Origin: an uncultured Bacilli bacterium
GTDB taxonomy: Bacteria; Bacillota_I; Bacilli_A; RF39; UBA660
NCBI GenBank assembly: GCA_934131175.1
Contig: CAKOZD010000031.1
Location: 1 to 6,469, forward strand
Direction: 5' to 3'
DNA length: 6,469 bases
Shown: positions 1 through 5,870 of the stretch, one piece after another
How the letters are laid out: each line of letters opens with the position of its first letter
How positions within the stretch are numbered: the first letter of the stretch is position 1
Notes under the pieces: generated by a model
Database searches by the model: none
What the model was told of the DNA's origin: nothing
The model's input: only the letters and a program-made list of their open reading frames with translations
Program-made: the position numbers and the translations under genes

Positions 1-30
1 CAACTGCCACAACCACTTGAAACTCAAAAC

Positions 31-60
31 AAAAGCCCAAATCTGCTATTTTTTGCTTTT
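31..60 (-). terminator. Weak candidate terminator at the operon end
   Basis: AAAAGC at 31-36 pairs perfectly with GCTTTT at 55-60, giving a six-pair stem with an 18-base loop. Reading the minus strand it is followed by GTTTTGAGTTT, and on the plus strand by TTAG then more T. It could serve transcripts from either side. The stem is A/T-rich and the loop long, so the call is weak. It lies just past the stop of the small peptide frame, where an operon terminator would be expected. Confidence 0.22.
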
Positions 61-135
61 TTAGTCATTCTTTTTCAAGAAAACCTCAATATTTCTTAGG
101 GACTCTTTGTATAAAGAAACGTTTGTTTCTGTCAT
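61..135 (-). CDS. Possible 24-residue peptide coupled to the NA37 gene
   Basis: This short open frame begins at an ATG (133-135) that overlaps the TGA stop of the NA37 gene (132-134) as ATGA, the arrangement used for translational coupling. It runs 24 codons to TAA at 61-63. The peptide begins MTETNVSLYKES and ends VEVFLKKND-like (actual end IEVFLKKND). Its charged and hydrophobic residues alternate as in an amphipathic helix, and it has no membrane segment or signal peptide. I recognise no family. It could be a real small fifth operon member, a decayed remnant of a longer gene, or chance, since a 25-codon frame is not rare in AT-rich DNA. The ATGA junction and its last position in a tightly packed operon are the only arguments for it. 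A weak hairpin (115-130) lies inside the frame, which is hard to reconcile with that hairpin being the operon terminator. Confidence 0.25.
   Translation of the reverse strand: MTETNVSLYKESLRNIEVFLKKND
115..130 (-). terminator. Alternative small hairpin after the NA37 stop codon
   Basis: AGAAAC (115-120) and GTTTCT (125-130) form a perfect six-pair stem with a four-base loop, two bases past the NA37 stop. On the minus strand the sequence after the stem is TTTAT, a short U-rich tract. It could be a weak intrinsic terminator or attenuator at the operon end. The stem has only two G/C pairs, and the hairpin falls inside the possible 24-residue peptide frame, so both calls cannot easily be right. 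Confidence 0.25.
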
Positions 136-1160
136 TTTTCTTTTTTGAAATATATTTTATAATAATTCATTCCTACATAATCATCATATCCACGCTCTAT
201 ACAAGAACCATCGTTATGAATGATGATATCGACTTTACCGTCAAGACATATAGTATGCATGCGTTTCAATACCGTCTTTTGCTTTTCTATTGCCTTGGAA
301 GATGATGTGAATTGGTCTTCAATCTTGATGTTAGTGTTCTGAATATACTGTTTCTTAAAAGCTTCGAAGTGCTCATTTATTTCATGCTGTGGAAAAACGA
401 CTTTTTCAACATCCTCCAACACTACATTTTCAGATTTTAAAGCTTCTACAGAACGCTGCAACATTTCCGATTTTTCCAATTTATTATATCCATCAAGACT
501 GGCAATGAATTCTCTATGTAGAGTAAGGACTGTTGTTGTTTGATTATAACTGTCGCTACGTGGCACAGCATGAAGGAAACTCTCAGTCCAATATTTTGCA
601 TCATTACCTCTATTGGCATTGTCAACAAGAAACATTATATAACCAGAAGATTTATTAAGATTGAAAATTATACATCCTTTATCTAAATGCTTTAAGTCTG
701 TTCCTGTGCCACAATGAGGGACTATTGCATTTCGTTCTTCTTTTGTATAAATATAGCTATGTTTGGTTTCTGTCTTCAACAAAGCTATAGCATCAGTTTC
801 TTCATCGTCAACAAAACAATGCTTTAATGTTAGCGTATAAAACTCTCCATTCTTTATATTTGGATGAATGCTACAATCATACAAATAGCGGGCAAGAAAT
901 TTTGAGTTGTTTATTAAAGAGTCATTATCCTCAAATATTCTGGATACGAATACATATGAAGGATTTAATGTAAGCTCGTCGATAGATTGAAAACAATAGG
1001 AAGAATTAAAACTGAAAGAATTCTTTATCAACTGCATCAGCATTTCTTCTATGCCAGAGACCTCAGACAAGGATTCTGAACAATAGATTCCTTCACTATT
1101 ATTTTTATTACCAACACGATGTATTACCGTCTGGCAAATATTACCGATCCTAATATTCAT
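132..1160 (-). CDS. NA37 family nucleoid-associated protein (YejK/NdpA type)
   Basis: A 342-residue cytoplasmic protein recognised as the Bacteroidota form of the 37-kDa nucleoid-associated family (NA37; E. coli YejK/NdpA). Family-like stretches are TVIHRVGNK (11-19), the CSIHPNIKNGEFYTLTL segment (96-112), DDEETDAIALLKTETKHSYI (118-137), KGCIIFNL (161-168), DNANRGNDAKYW (180-191) and a C-terminal block at 322-338 with ERGYDDYVGM. Length matches the family, so it looks intact. Family members associate with the nucleoid, and E. coli YejK has been linked to topoisomerases. The exact biochemistry here is unknown. The ATG lies three bases after the ATPase stop (TAG GAT ATG), so it is almost certainly in the same operon and probably translationally coupled. 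In this setting it may sense or tether DNA, or protect host DNA from the nuclease; that is inference. The family call is firm, the role is not. Confidence 0.87.
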   Translation of the reverse strand: MNIRIGNICQTVIHRVGNKNNSEGIYCSESLSEVSGIEEMLMQLIKNSFSFNSSYCFQSIDELTLNPSYVFVSRIFEDNDSLINNSKFLARYLYDCSIHPNIKNGEFYTLTLKHCFVDDEETDAIALLKTETKHSYIYTKEERNAIVPHCGTGTDLKHLDKGCIIFNLNKSSGYIMFLVDNANRGNDAKYWTESFLHAVPRSDSYNQTTTVLTLHREFIASLDGYNKLEKSEMLQRSVEALKSENVVLEDVEKVVFPQHEINEHFEAFKKQYIQNTNIKIEDQFTSSSKAIEKQKTVLKRMHTICLDGKVDIIIHNDGSCIERGYDDYVGMNYYKIYFKKEK

Positions 1161-1163
1161 ATC

Positions 1164-3044
1164 CTATTTGTAATATTTACTTACTCTTTCTGGTATAAGA
1201 CCATCACCTTTAGTAAAGATATAATTCGTCTTGAAGTTCATCAGATTTTTCCAATAATCATCTGTTGCGTGTTCGACCATTATAATTTGGAAATTCTTCT
1301 TGTTACCAAAATCATGAACTCTTGATATAAACTTGTCAAGCATGCTAAAAGCATCTTTGAGTTTAATAGCATCATCATCTGAGATTTTGCCGTCCTTTGT
1401 CTTTTTTTGTCCACCATAGTACGGAATACTTGGTTGGTCTATAAACAAGAAACTTGGCACTGGCGAATCTTCTTGTTGCAATATAAGATCATGCAACCCT
1501 AAAAAGAAGCATAAATGCAAGAACATATAATTAGACTTGCTACCAACATTACGAACATTACACTGAGAAATAGGATTATATAGGACCAAAGCCTGCCTAC
1601 TTTCATCATACCGGGGCTTGCACTGAACATATCGTGATGTTATACTATGCTGGTTATTATAATACTCAAGTATTATTTCATTTAGTCTGTTTACACATTT
1701 TTCATTTTCTATACTTAACCGCTCATATGTTTCGCATATTTCTTGATACTCTTTTTGTAGCTTTTGGAGAGCTTCATCACCTATATATTTATTCTCAGCA
1801 GGTTTTAGATATCGTAGTTCATTATACAGAGCTACTATAGACTCATACTTTGCAAAATCAAGTTTTTGAGATTTTATTCTCTTTAATGCTTCCTTCTCGG
1901 CACTTAGTTGTATTTTTTGAGCTGTTAGTTCATCATAGCGCTGCTGGAAATCAGCAGGAAGTATACGTTTCTGATGATTTGCATTGTTCTTTTTTATCGA
2001 TTGCAATGATTTTGACAATTCGTCTATAAGTATACGTGTCTCATCATACAACAATACTTGTTGGAACTGGTTTATAAGATAGTCTAAAGGTAATAAGGAG
2101 TCAACAGCTTGGTCTACCTGTTCATTATATTGTTTTATTTCATTTTCTATGAGACGTAGTCTGTATAGTTTCCCATTTGTAGTTTTTAATAATGTTTCTA
2201 CTTCTTCCAATCTTACAACATCTTGATCTTCGTAGTATGACCTTTTAAATTTGTTCGCAGCGTCATATAGAACCTTCATATTATATGATTGATTATTCTC
2301 AAAGTTAATACCATCAAGACCTGATGAATACGCTTTATTTATTATTGTTGAAAGTGCCTCTTTATACCTCTGCTCTTCTTTCTCACCTTTTTCCTTTAAT
2401 TTTTTTTCTCGTTTTATCTTGGCATCTAAAGTTGACTTATCAATTTTTAATTGTTGTTCTCTTTCTTCATCCTTGCCAATCACAATATCTAAACACGGAG
2501 ATATATTATCACGAATATCTTTTGACACAAAATATTTCGAATCAAAATATGTATTCATTGCTGCTATGATATCTTCTGTAAGATAACAAAAAGGCAAAAA
2601 ATTACGAAAGGTCAACTTAAGTTTTTTGCGTTTTGATATATTTAATTCCTTATCTGACAACCCTGCAAAACAACTGATATTCTCAAGAATATTTGCTCTT
2701 GACGTGTTGGAAAACGGTTCCGATGGAAATTCCTTTGTTTCCTCTTTCCAATAGAAAGACTGACCTGGGGCATTAAATGTTGGAGCATCACGAACAATAA
2801 TATAGTCTGTATCATTCATATGAAATGATAATCCATACCATTTTACGCTCTCGTTTATAACATCTTCTACAATATCAGACTCCTCAGCCAATAAGCAATA
2901 GTCGATAATTCTAAGTATAGAGGACTTGCCAGTTGAAGAATCACCAGTTATTACATTGACTTTGTTTGGCTCAAATTCATAAGTCACGTGGTCTGCATCT
3001 TCACGTGTGAACCATAATTGTATTTTATGTATATAGAAGTTCAT
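1164..3044 (-). CDS. ABC-3C system ATPase, SMC/Rad50-like, DUF3732 family
   Basis: A 626-residue protein with a split ABC ATPase fold. The N-terminal half-domain carries the Walker A motif GDSSTGKS (34-41) after a strand-rich start. The C-terminal half carries a signature-like loop NVGSKSN (499-505), Walker B SFLFIDQPS (531-539) and an H-loop VEHA (590-593). Between them are charged helical segments (about 190-230 and 280-455) typical of an SMC/Rad50-like coiled-coil insertion. The DQPS Walker B, with Gln where most ABC ATPases have the catalytic Glu, and the GSxSN loop followed by a helix before LHD fit the DUF3732 family of ABC three-component systems. There are no membrane segments, so it is not a transporter. 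Its ATG overlaps the middle-component stop as ATGA. Expected role: an ATP-dependent DNA or nucleoprotein sensor or clamp that licenses the nuclease effector. It appears complete. Confidence 0.9.
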   Translation of the reverse strand: MNFYIHKIQLWFTREDADHVTYEFEPNKVNVITGDSSTGKSSILRIIDYCLLAEESDIVEDVINESVKWYGLSFHMNDTDYIIVRDAPTFNAPGQSFYWKEETKEFPSEPFSNTSRANILENISCFAGLSDKELNISKRKKLKLTFRNFLPFCYLTEDIIAAMNTYFDSKYFVSKDIRDNISPCLDIVIGKDEEREQQLKIDKSTLDAKIKREKKLKEKGEKEEQRYKEALSTIINKAYSSGLDGINFENNQSYNMKVLYDAANKFKRSYYEDQDVVRLEEVETLLKTTNGKLYRLRLIENEIKQYNEQVDQAVDSLLPLDYLINQFQQVLLYDETRILIDELSKSLQSIKKNNANHQKRILPADFQQRYDELTAQKIQLSAEKEALKRIKSQKLDFAKYESIVALYNELRYLKPAENKYIGDEALQKLQKEYQEICETYERLSIENEKCVNRLNEIILEYYNNQHSITSRYVQCKPRYDESRQALVLYNPISQCNVRNVGSKSNYMFLHLCFFLGLHDLILQQEDSPVPSFLFIDQPSIPYYGGQKKTKDGKISDDDAIKLKDAFSMLDKFISRVHDFGNKKNFQIIMVEHATDDYWKNLMNFKTNYIFTKGDGLIPERVSKYYK

Positions 3045-3490
3045 AATTCAATATTCAATTTGTAGAAAACTTCGTTAATATCACACTTAACTATACTATT
3101 ACATAAATGCGGTATAGCTTTCAATATATCCTTCAATCTATTTGAGGGAATATCTATTATATTGTGTGAGTAAATTGATTCACCGATATCAGTAAGAATA
3201 ATATCTTTACCATTTATCTCAACTGCATCATTTTGACTTAGTATGACTATAGTATTGGTGAATAAGATAAGGTAATCCTTATACTTGTTATTCATCTTTG
3301 AATCTGTACTTGCTACAATTCGTTTTGCATAGCTTTGAAAAGTCTCGCCAACAACATATTTGTTGCGTAACTTGTCATCCATTACTAAAGTCAGACAAAC
3401 TGTTAACAACGTGATATCTGTTATACCTGTTCTCAAAATGGCAATAACAATGCACGCTGCTAAAATCTCATTGTTGTATATTCTGTCCAT
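3041..3490 (-). CDS. ABC-3C system middle component (MC)
   Basis: A 149-residue cytoplasmic protein between the nuclease-type effector and the DUF3732 ATPase, exactly where ABC-3C systems encode their middle component. It has two N-terminal helices (about 5-20 and 24-38; YNNEILAACIVIAILR, then DITLLTVCLTLVMDDKL), a helical middle, and a segment at about 68-108 ending in a probable beta-hairpin (AVEINGKDIILTDIG), which resembles a small winged-helix fold. The family is divergent, so the call rests on size, helix pattern and position as much as on sequence. It is expected to bridge the ATPase and the effector. The start at 3488-3490 lies inside the effector gene (23-base overlap) and the stop overlaps the ATPase ATG, so all three proteins are probably made in a fixed ratio. 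An unrelated winged-helix regulator is the main alternative. Confidence 0.75.
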   Translation of the reverse strand: MDRIYNNEILAACIVIAILRTGITDITLLTVCLTLVMDDKLRNKYVVGETFQSYAKRIVASTDSKMNNKYKDYLILFTNTIVILSQNDAVEINGKDIILTDIGESIYSHNIIDIPSNRLKDILKAIPHLCNSIVKCDINEVFYKLNIEL

Positions 3491-4712
3491 CTTTTGAATA
3501 TTTTTCAGCCCAATTCTGAAGCCAACCTATTTTAGGAATATCTGAATAAGAATAAAAACATCCATTACTGAAATATTGATCTAATTTTTCTTTCCTCAAT
3601 TGTAACCGAATGTCTCTAACCTTTCCCAAGACTCGACGAGCAGCAGCCATCTCGTCTTCGCTAGGCAATTTATGCCTTCCTTGCCTATGTTGTTCACCCC
3701 AAAGACGTATAACATCCTTTTCAAAAGCTTGTTCATCTGCATCTGTTATATCATGATTCTTATCAAAATCACTGTAATTTTTTCTAAAATCCAACATACA
3801 TATGATATAATCATGTATAAAATCCTCATCGTCAGGACGTATATCATCAATATCCAACAATTGATGTATAAACGTGCTATCCTTCAGATTATCATCAAAT
3901 TTAGTAATAGTTCTGATGAAATTTAACTTTGCCAAACGATACTTTCCAAATATAGCGTGAAACCTCTGACAGAAACTCTCTGATGTATATGATAAATATT
4001 TTCCTCCTTCAGAACCTTTTGCCACCCAATCTTTGACCATTTCTCCCAACAATTCAGAAAAACAATTGTCAACATTTGATGCACAAACGAATTTTTCATT
4101 TTTGAGAATGTCATATATTTCAGACTGAATATCTTGAATAGATATTTCTTCAAAATCAGTATTTTTAAACAACATATCAAGTTGTGTAAAATTCTTTGCT
4201 TCACGCATCCATTTCACATAATCCCCTTCTTTCGGTTGCTTACCATCTTTAGACGTTTTTTCTTGCGATTTTTTCTCAGATTCAGTTATCATATTATTGA
4301 TTTTTTCTAATATCTGAGAAAACTCCACCCTACTGTTTTGAAAATCTTTTATATCATTAATTAACCCATTGTCATCCAACCGCTTATTTGTAACAAGAAT
4401 AAAACAACTGTGATTGATAAACTCGCTAATATTCGGCCCAGAATTGTTTATCAAGTCTATCCACACATGTAATGTCTTCCAAAAGTCAGCGTCTTTAGGT
4501 GACATATTTTTATAGCCATTAGTTCCTTTTCTTGTGGTATGTTTCAACTGATAATATCCATTTTCTTCTGGAGTTATTAAATCAACGTCGTCAAAACGTT
4601 CAAATCCTACAACATCTCCTTTTCTCAAGCGAAGACATTGTTTTATAAAATAATAATACTGGTAGAATGTACCAATTTGTGATGGCATCGCATTATGGGT
4701 GTTCTTAGGCAT
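3468..4712 (-). CDS. ABC-3C system effector with Cap4/DUF4297-like nuclease domain
   Basis: A 414-residue protein, first gene of the operon. Residues 12-60 match the core of Cap4/DUF4297-like PD-(D/E)XK nucleases: an N-terminal helix with QIGTFYQYYYF, then FERFDDVDLI (37-46) supplying acidic metal ligands (E38, D42, D44), then YYQLKH (53-58) supplying the Q-x-K pair (Q55, K57). A following strand, FILVTNKR (104-111), also fits that fold. The middle (about 140-330) is helical and charged. The tail (about 365-405) with NGCFYSYSDIPKIGWLQNW resembles the C-terminal domain that ABC-3C effectors use to dock with their partners. The predicted activity is cleavage of double-stranded DNA, held inactive until the ATPase/middle-component sensor is triggered. 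ATG at 4710-4712 is used; Met9 (4686-4688) is an alternative. The catalytic pattern looks intact. Which DNA it cuts is not deducible. Confidence 0.78.
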   Translation of the reverse strand: MPKNTHNAMPSQIGTFYQYYYFIKQCLRLRKGDVVGFERFDDVDLITPEENGYYQLKHTTRKGTNGYKNMSPKDADFWKTLHVWIDLINNSGPNISEFINHSCFILVTNKRLDDNGLINDIKDFQNSRVEFSQILEKINNMITESEKKSQEKTSKDGKQPKEGDYVKWMREAKNFTQLDMLFKNTDFEEISIQDIQSEIYDILKNEKFVCASNVDNCFSELLGEMVKDWVAKGSEGGKYLSYTSESFCQRFHAIFGKYRLAKLNFIRTITKFDDNLKDSTFIHQLLDIDDIRPDDEDFIHDYIICMLDFRKNYSDFDKNHDITDADEQAFEKDVIRLWGEQHRQGRHKLPSEDEMAAARRVLGKVRDIRLQLRKEKLDQYFSNGCFYSYSDIPKIGWLQNWAEKYSKDGQNIQQ

Positions 4713-4716
4713 AAAT

Positions 4717-4724
4717 CAAATATA
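4717..4724 (-). promoter_or_regulatory. Candidate Bacteroidota -7 box before the ABC-3C operon
   Basis: On the minus strand the sequence reads TATATTTG, a full match to the Bacteroidota -7 consensus TAnnTTTG, five bases upstream of the effector ATG. No TTTG -33 element is present at the usual 19-21 base distance; the nearest TTG (4738-4740) is too close. If used, transcription would begin at or next to the ATG and give a leaderless message. The 78-base spacer (4713-4790) is very A/T-rich and must hold the operon promoter unless the operon reads through from upstream. A chance match in A/T-rich DNA is quite possible. Confidence 0.25.
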
Positions 4725-4790
4725 ATTAATTTGTACTCAATATAGGTGATTGAACTTTATATATGAGTTGCTACTATAACATGTATATTT

Positions 4791-5066
4791 TTATAACTTA
4801 TTTAATCCTGTACGCTTCAACTTTGCTTCCAAGTCTGCTGCCTTGCGTTCTGCAGCTTTGCGTTTCTTGGTTTCTTCCTGTATGGATGTTTTTAAAGACT
4901 CTACACGAGAAAGCATTTCATCAAGTTTGGATAAGCGTTCTGCATTCTTTTTCCGCTTCTCAAGGAAATCCTGCAAAACAAGGTTCATTGCACGCTTCTC
5001 CAAATCCAATTCACGAAGACGCTCAACAAGAGTGTTGATTTGTTGTTGTCGTTCTTCAGATGTCAT
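4791..5066 (-). CDS. Small coiled-coil protein of unknown function
   Basis: A 91-residue protein starting MTSEERQQQ and almost entirely charged heptad-like helix (Leu at regular spacing from about residue 13 to 86, many Glu/Lys/Arg), ending AKLKRTGLNKL. It has no membrane segment, signal peptide or catalytic motif. The frame is open further upstream to an ATG at 5237, but that extension (57 residues) is translated from the hairpin-rich repeat region and overlaps the preceding gene by 29 bases, so the ATG at 5064-5066 is preferred. No clear ribosome-binding site is visible, which is normal in Bacteroidota. The heptad helix resembles the leucine-zipper N-terminus of IS66-type transposases, so it could be a truncated transposase remnant, but there is no catalytic domain nearby to support that. 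A small standalone oligomerising protein is equally possible. Confidence 0.6.
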   Translation of the reverse strand: MTSEERQQQINTLVERLRELDLEKRAMNLVLQDFLEKRKKNAERLSKLDEMLSRVESLKTSIQEETKKRKAAERKAADLEAKLKRTGLNKL

Positions 5067-5208
5067 AAGATTAACAGAATTTATTGGTTGTATTTTAAAG
5101 CTGCCCTTACTAGGGCGCATTGTTCGTAAATGCCTTATACCCAGGGCGATGCCCTGGGCTATGAAGAGTTGCCACTTTGTGGCGCAGTATACGCAATGTT
5201 GAGTATTC
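5067..5208. repeat. REP-like intergenic repeat with three tandem hairpins
   Basis: This 142-base spacer contains three perfect inverted repeats in a row: GCCCT-TACT-AGGGC (5103-5116), CCCAGGGC-GAT-GCCCTGGG (5140-5158, extendable by ATA/TAT around one bulged C) and GCCAC-TTT-GTGGC (5171-5183). They are followed by AATGTTGAGT (5195-5204), a decamer that recurs twice in the other spacer at 5755-5870. Tandem short palindromes of this kind are typical of interspersed REP-like elements in Bacteroidota. None is followed by a clear U-run, so they are not obvious terminators, but they could stabilise mRNA ends or terminate weakly. Confidence 0.6.
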
Positions 5209-5754
5209 TTACAATACGCCGGGATGTTGTTTAGCAAAGTCGTTTTGCTCTTCTATCACCATCTTGCTTAGAGCTGGCAGCATACGTTCTATCTTGCGAC
5301 ATTTTACCTTATTATAATAGAAGTCTATGTCGTCGAGCAGTTCATTGCAAAGAGATTCGGGCATGTCGCCACCATAACCTCCTGCTACAACCATTATTGC
5401 AGACAACCTGCGGGCATCTTTGTCGTTACGGAATGTGCTACTCATAAGGATAGTGGGCAGCATATCGTAAAGGACATTACAATAGTGAAGCAAGTCGTTG
5501 AAGTCGGGTGATAAAGTGAGGTAGGCTTCGAGCATCTCTTCCTGATATTGACGGAGCAACAAGAGGAACTTCTGCTTTGCCATCTTGCCTTTTATGTTTT
5601 GTGTCATTACCCAGAAAAGGGCATGCGACAACACTATACGGTCCTCGGAAGAGTGATAGTAAAAGGAACTGTCTTCGGGTTTGCTGTTCTTAAACAGTTT
5701 CTCTTCCATTTCTGCAAACATCTGCTTGCGCATTTCTTTTTTATCTGTTGACAT
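5209..5754 (-). CDS. Uncharacterised 181-residue helical protein
   Basis: I do not recognise this protein. It begins with a strongly charged helix (MSTDKKEMRKQMFAEMEEKLF) and is predicted mostly alpha-helical. Hydrophobic helices lie around 40-52 (IVLSHALFWVM), 60-82 (QKFLLLLRQYQEEMLEAYL) and 86-106 (NDLLHYCNVLYDMLPTILM), and a glycine-rich turn VVAGGYGGDMP spans 122-132. The C-terminus is a charged helix. No segment is long and uniform enough for a membrane span, so it is probably cytoplasmic. Base composition is near 45% GC, unlike the operon downstream, so it may belong to an older chromosomal background. It is flanked on both sides by REP-like repeats, and its stop codon lies only a few bases from a repeat decamer. 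The ATG at 5752-5754 is followed by alternative Met codons at residues 8 and 12. Coding potential is good, function unknown. Confidence 0.7.
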   Translation of the reverse strand: MSTDKKEMRKQMFAEMEEKLFKNSKPEDSSFYYHSSEDRIVLSHALFWVMTQNIKGKMAKQKFLLLLRQYQEEMLEAYLTLSPDFNDLLHYCNVLYDMLPTILMSSTFRNDKDARRLSAIMVVAGGYGGDMPESLCNELLDDIDFYYNKVKCRKIERMLPALSKMVIEEQNDFAKQHPGVL

Positions 5755-5870
5755 ATTATGAATGTTGAGTTTTGAATGTTGTAATCGGCTTTGCCGCTTG
5801 CCAGAGCAAGAATGTTGAGTTATTCTCGGCTAAGCCTGCGATTGTGAGTTGGATAATACGTACTATGCAA
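5755..5870. repeat. REP-like intergenic repeat sharing a decamer with the neighbouring spacer
   Basis: This 116-base spacer holds AATGTTGAGT at 5761-5770 and 5811-5820, and a partial copy AATGTTG at 5775-5781. The same decamer occurs at 5195-5204. Between them are two adjacent hairpins, CGGC-TTT-GCCG (5786-5796) and CTTGC-CAGA-GCAAG (5797-5810), then GGC-TAA-GCC (5828-5836). The 3' flanks of the full copies are also alike (ATTCT after 5204 and after 5821). The pattern fits the same REP-like family as 5067-5208. It separates the GNAT gene from the 181-residue gene and could end the GNAT transcript, although no U-run is seen. Confidence 0.55.

Noticed and set aside
123..305. Plus-strand open frame beginning near the NA37 stop
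   Set aside because: It is antisense to NA37 and encodes a Phe/Ile/Tyr-rich product expected from the complement of an AT-rich gene.
1164..3044. ABC transporter ATPase or plain SMC/RecN repair protein
   Set aside because: There is no membrane partner, the signature and DQPS Walker B differ from transporters and RecN, and the neighbours are ABC-3C components.
3923..4204. Minus-strand open frame of 93 codons within the effector gene
   Set aside because: It lies in another frame of the well-supported effector and has no recognisable domain or independent start signal.
5140..5158. Intrinsic terminator for the 181-residue gene
   Set aside because: The hairpin is strong, but neither strand has a U-run directly after it, so a repeat element explains it better.
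4843..5202. Plus-strand open frame of 119 codons
   Set aside because: It is antisense to the coiled-coil gene and runs into the repeat region. Its Arg/Ser/Cys-rich product is typical of a shadow frame.
5067..5237. Extension of the coiled-coil gene to an ATG at 5237, giving 148 residues
   Set aside because: The extra 57 residues are translated from the tandem hairpins, have unrelated composition and overlap the upstream gene. The ATG at 5064-5066 gives a uniform coiled-coil protein.
4791..5754. Complete IS66-type insertion sequence
   Set aside because: There are no tnpA or tnpB-like genes, no catalytic transposase domain, and no terminal inverted repeats flanking both genes. Only the coiled-coil resemblance remains.
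5067..5870. CRISPR array
   Set aside because: The decamer copies are too short and irregularly spaced, a whole gene lies between them, and no cas gene is visible.
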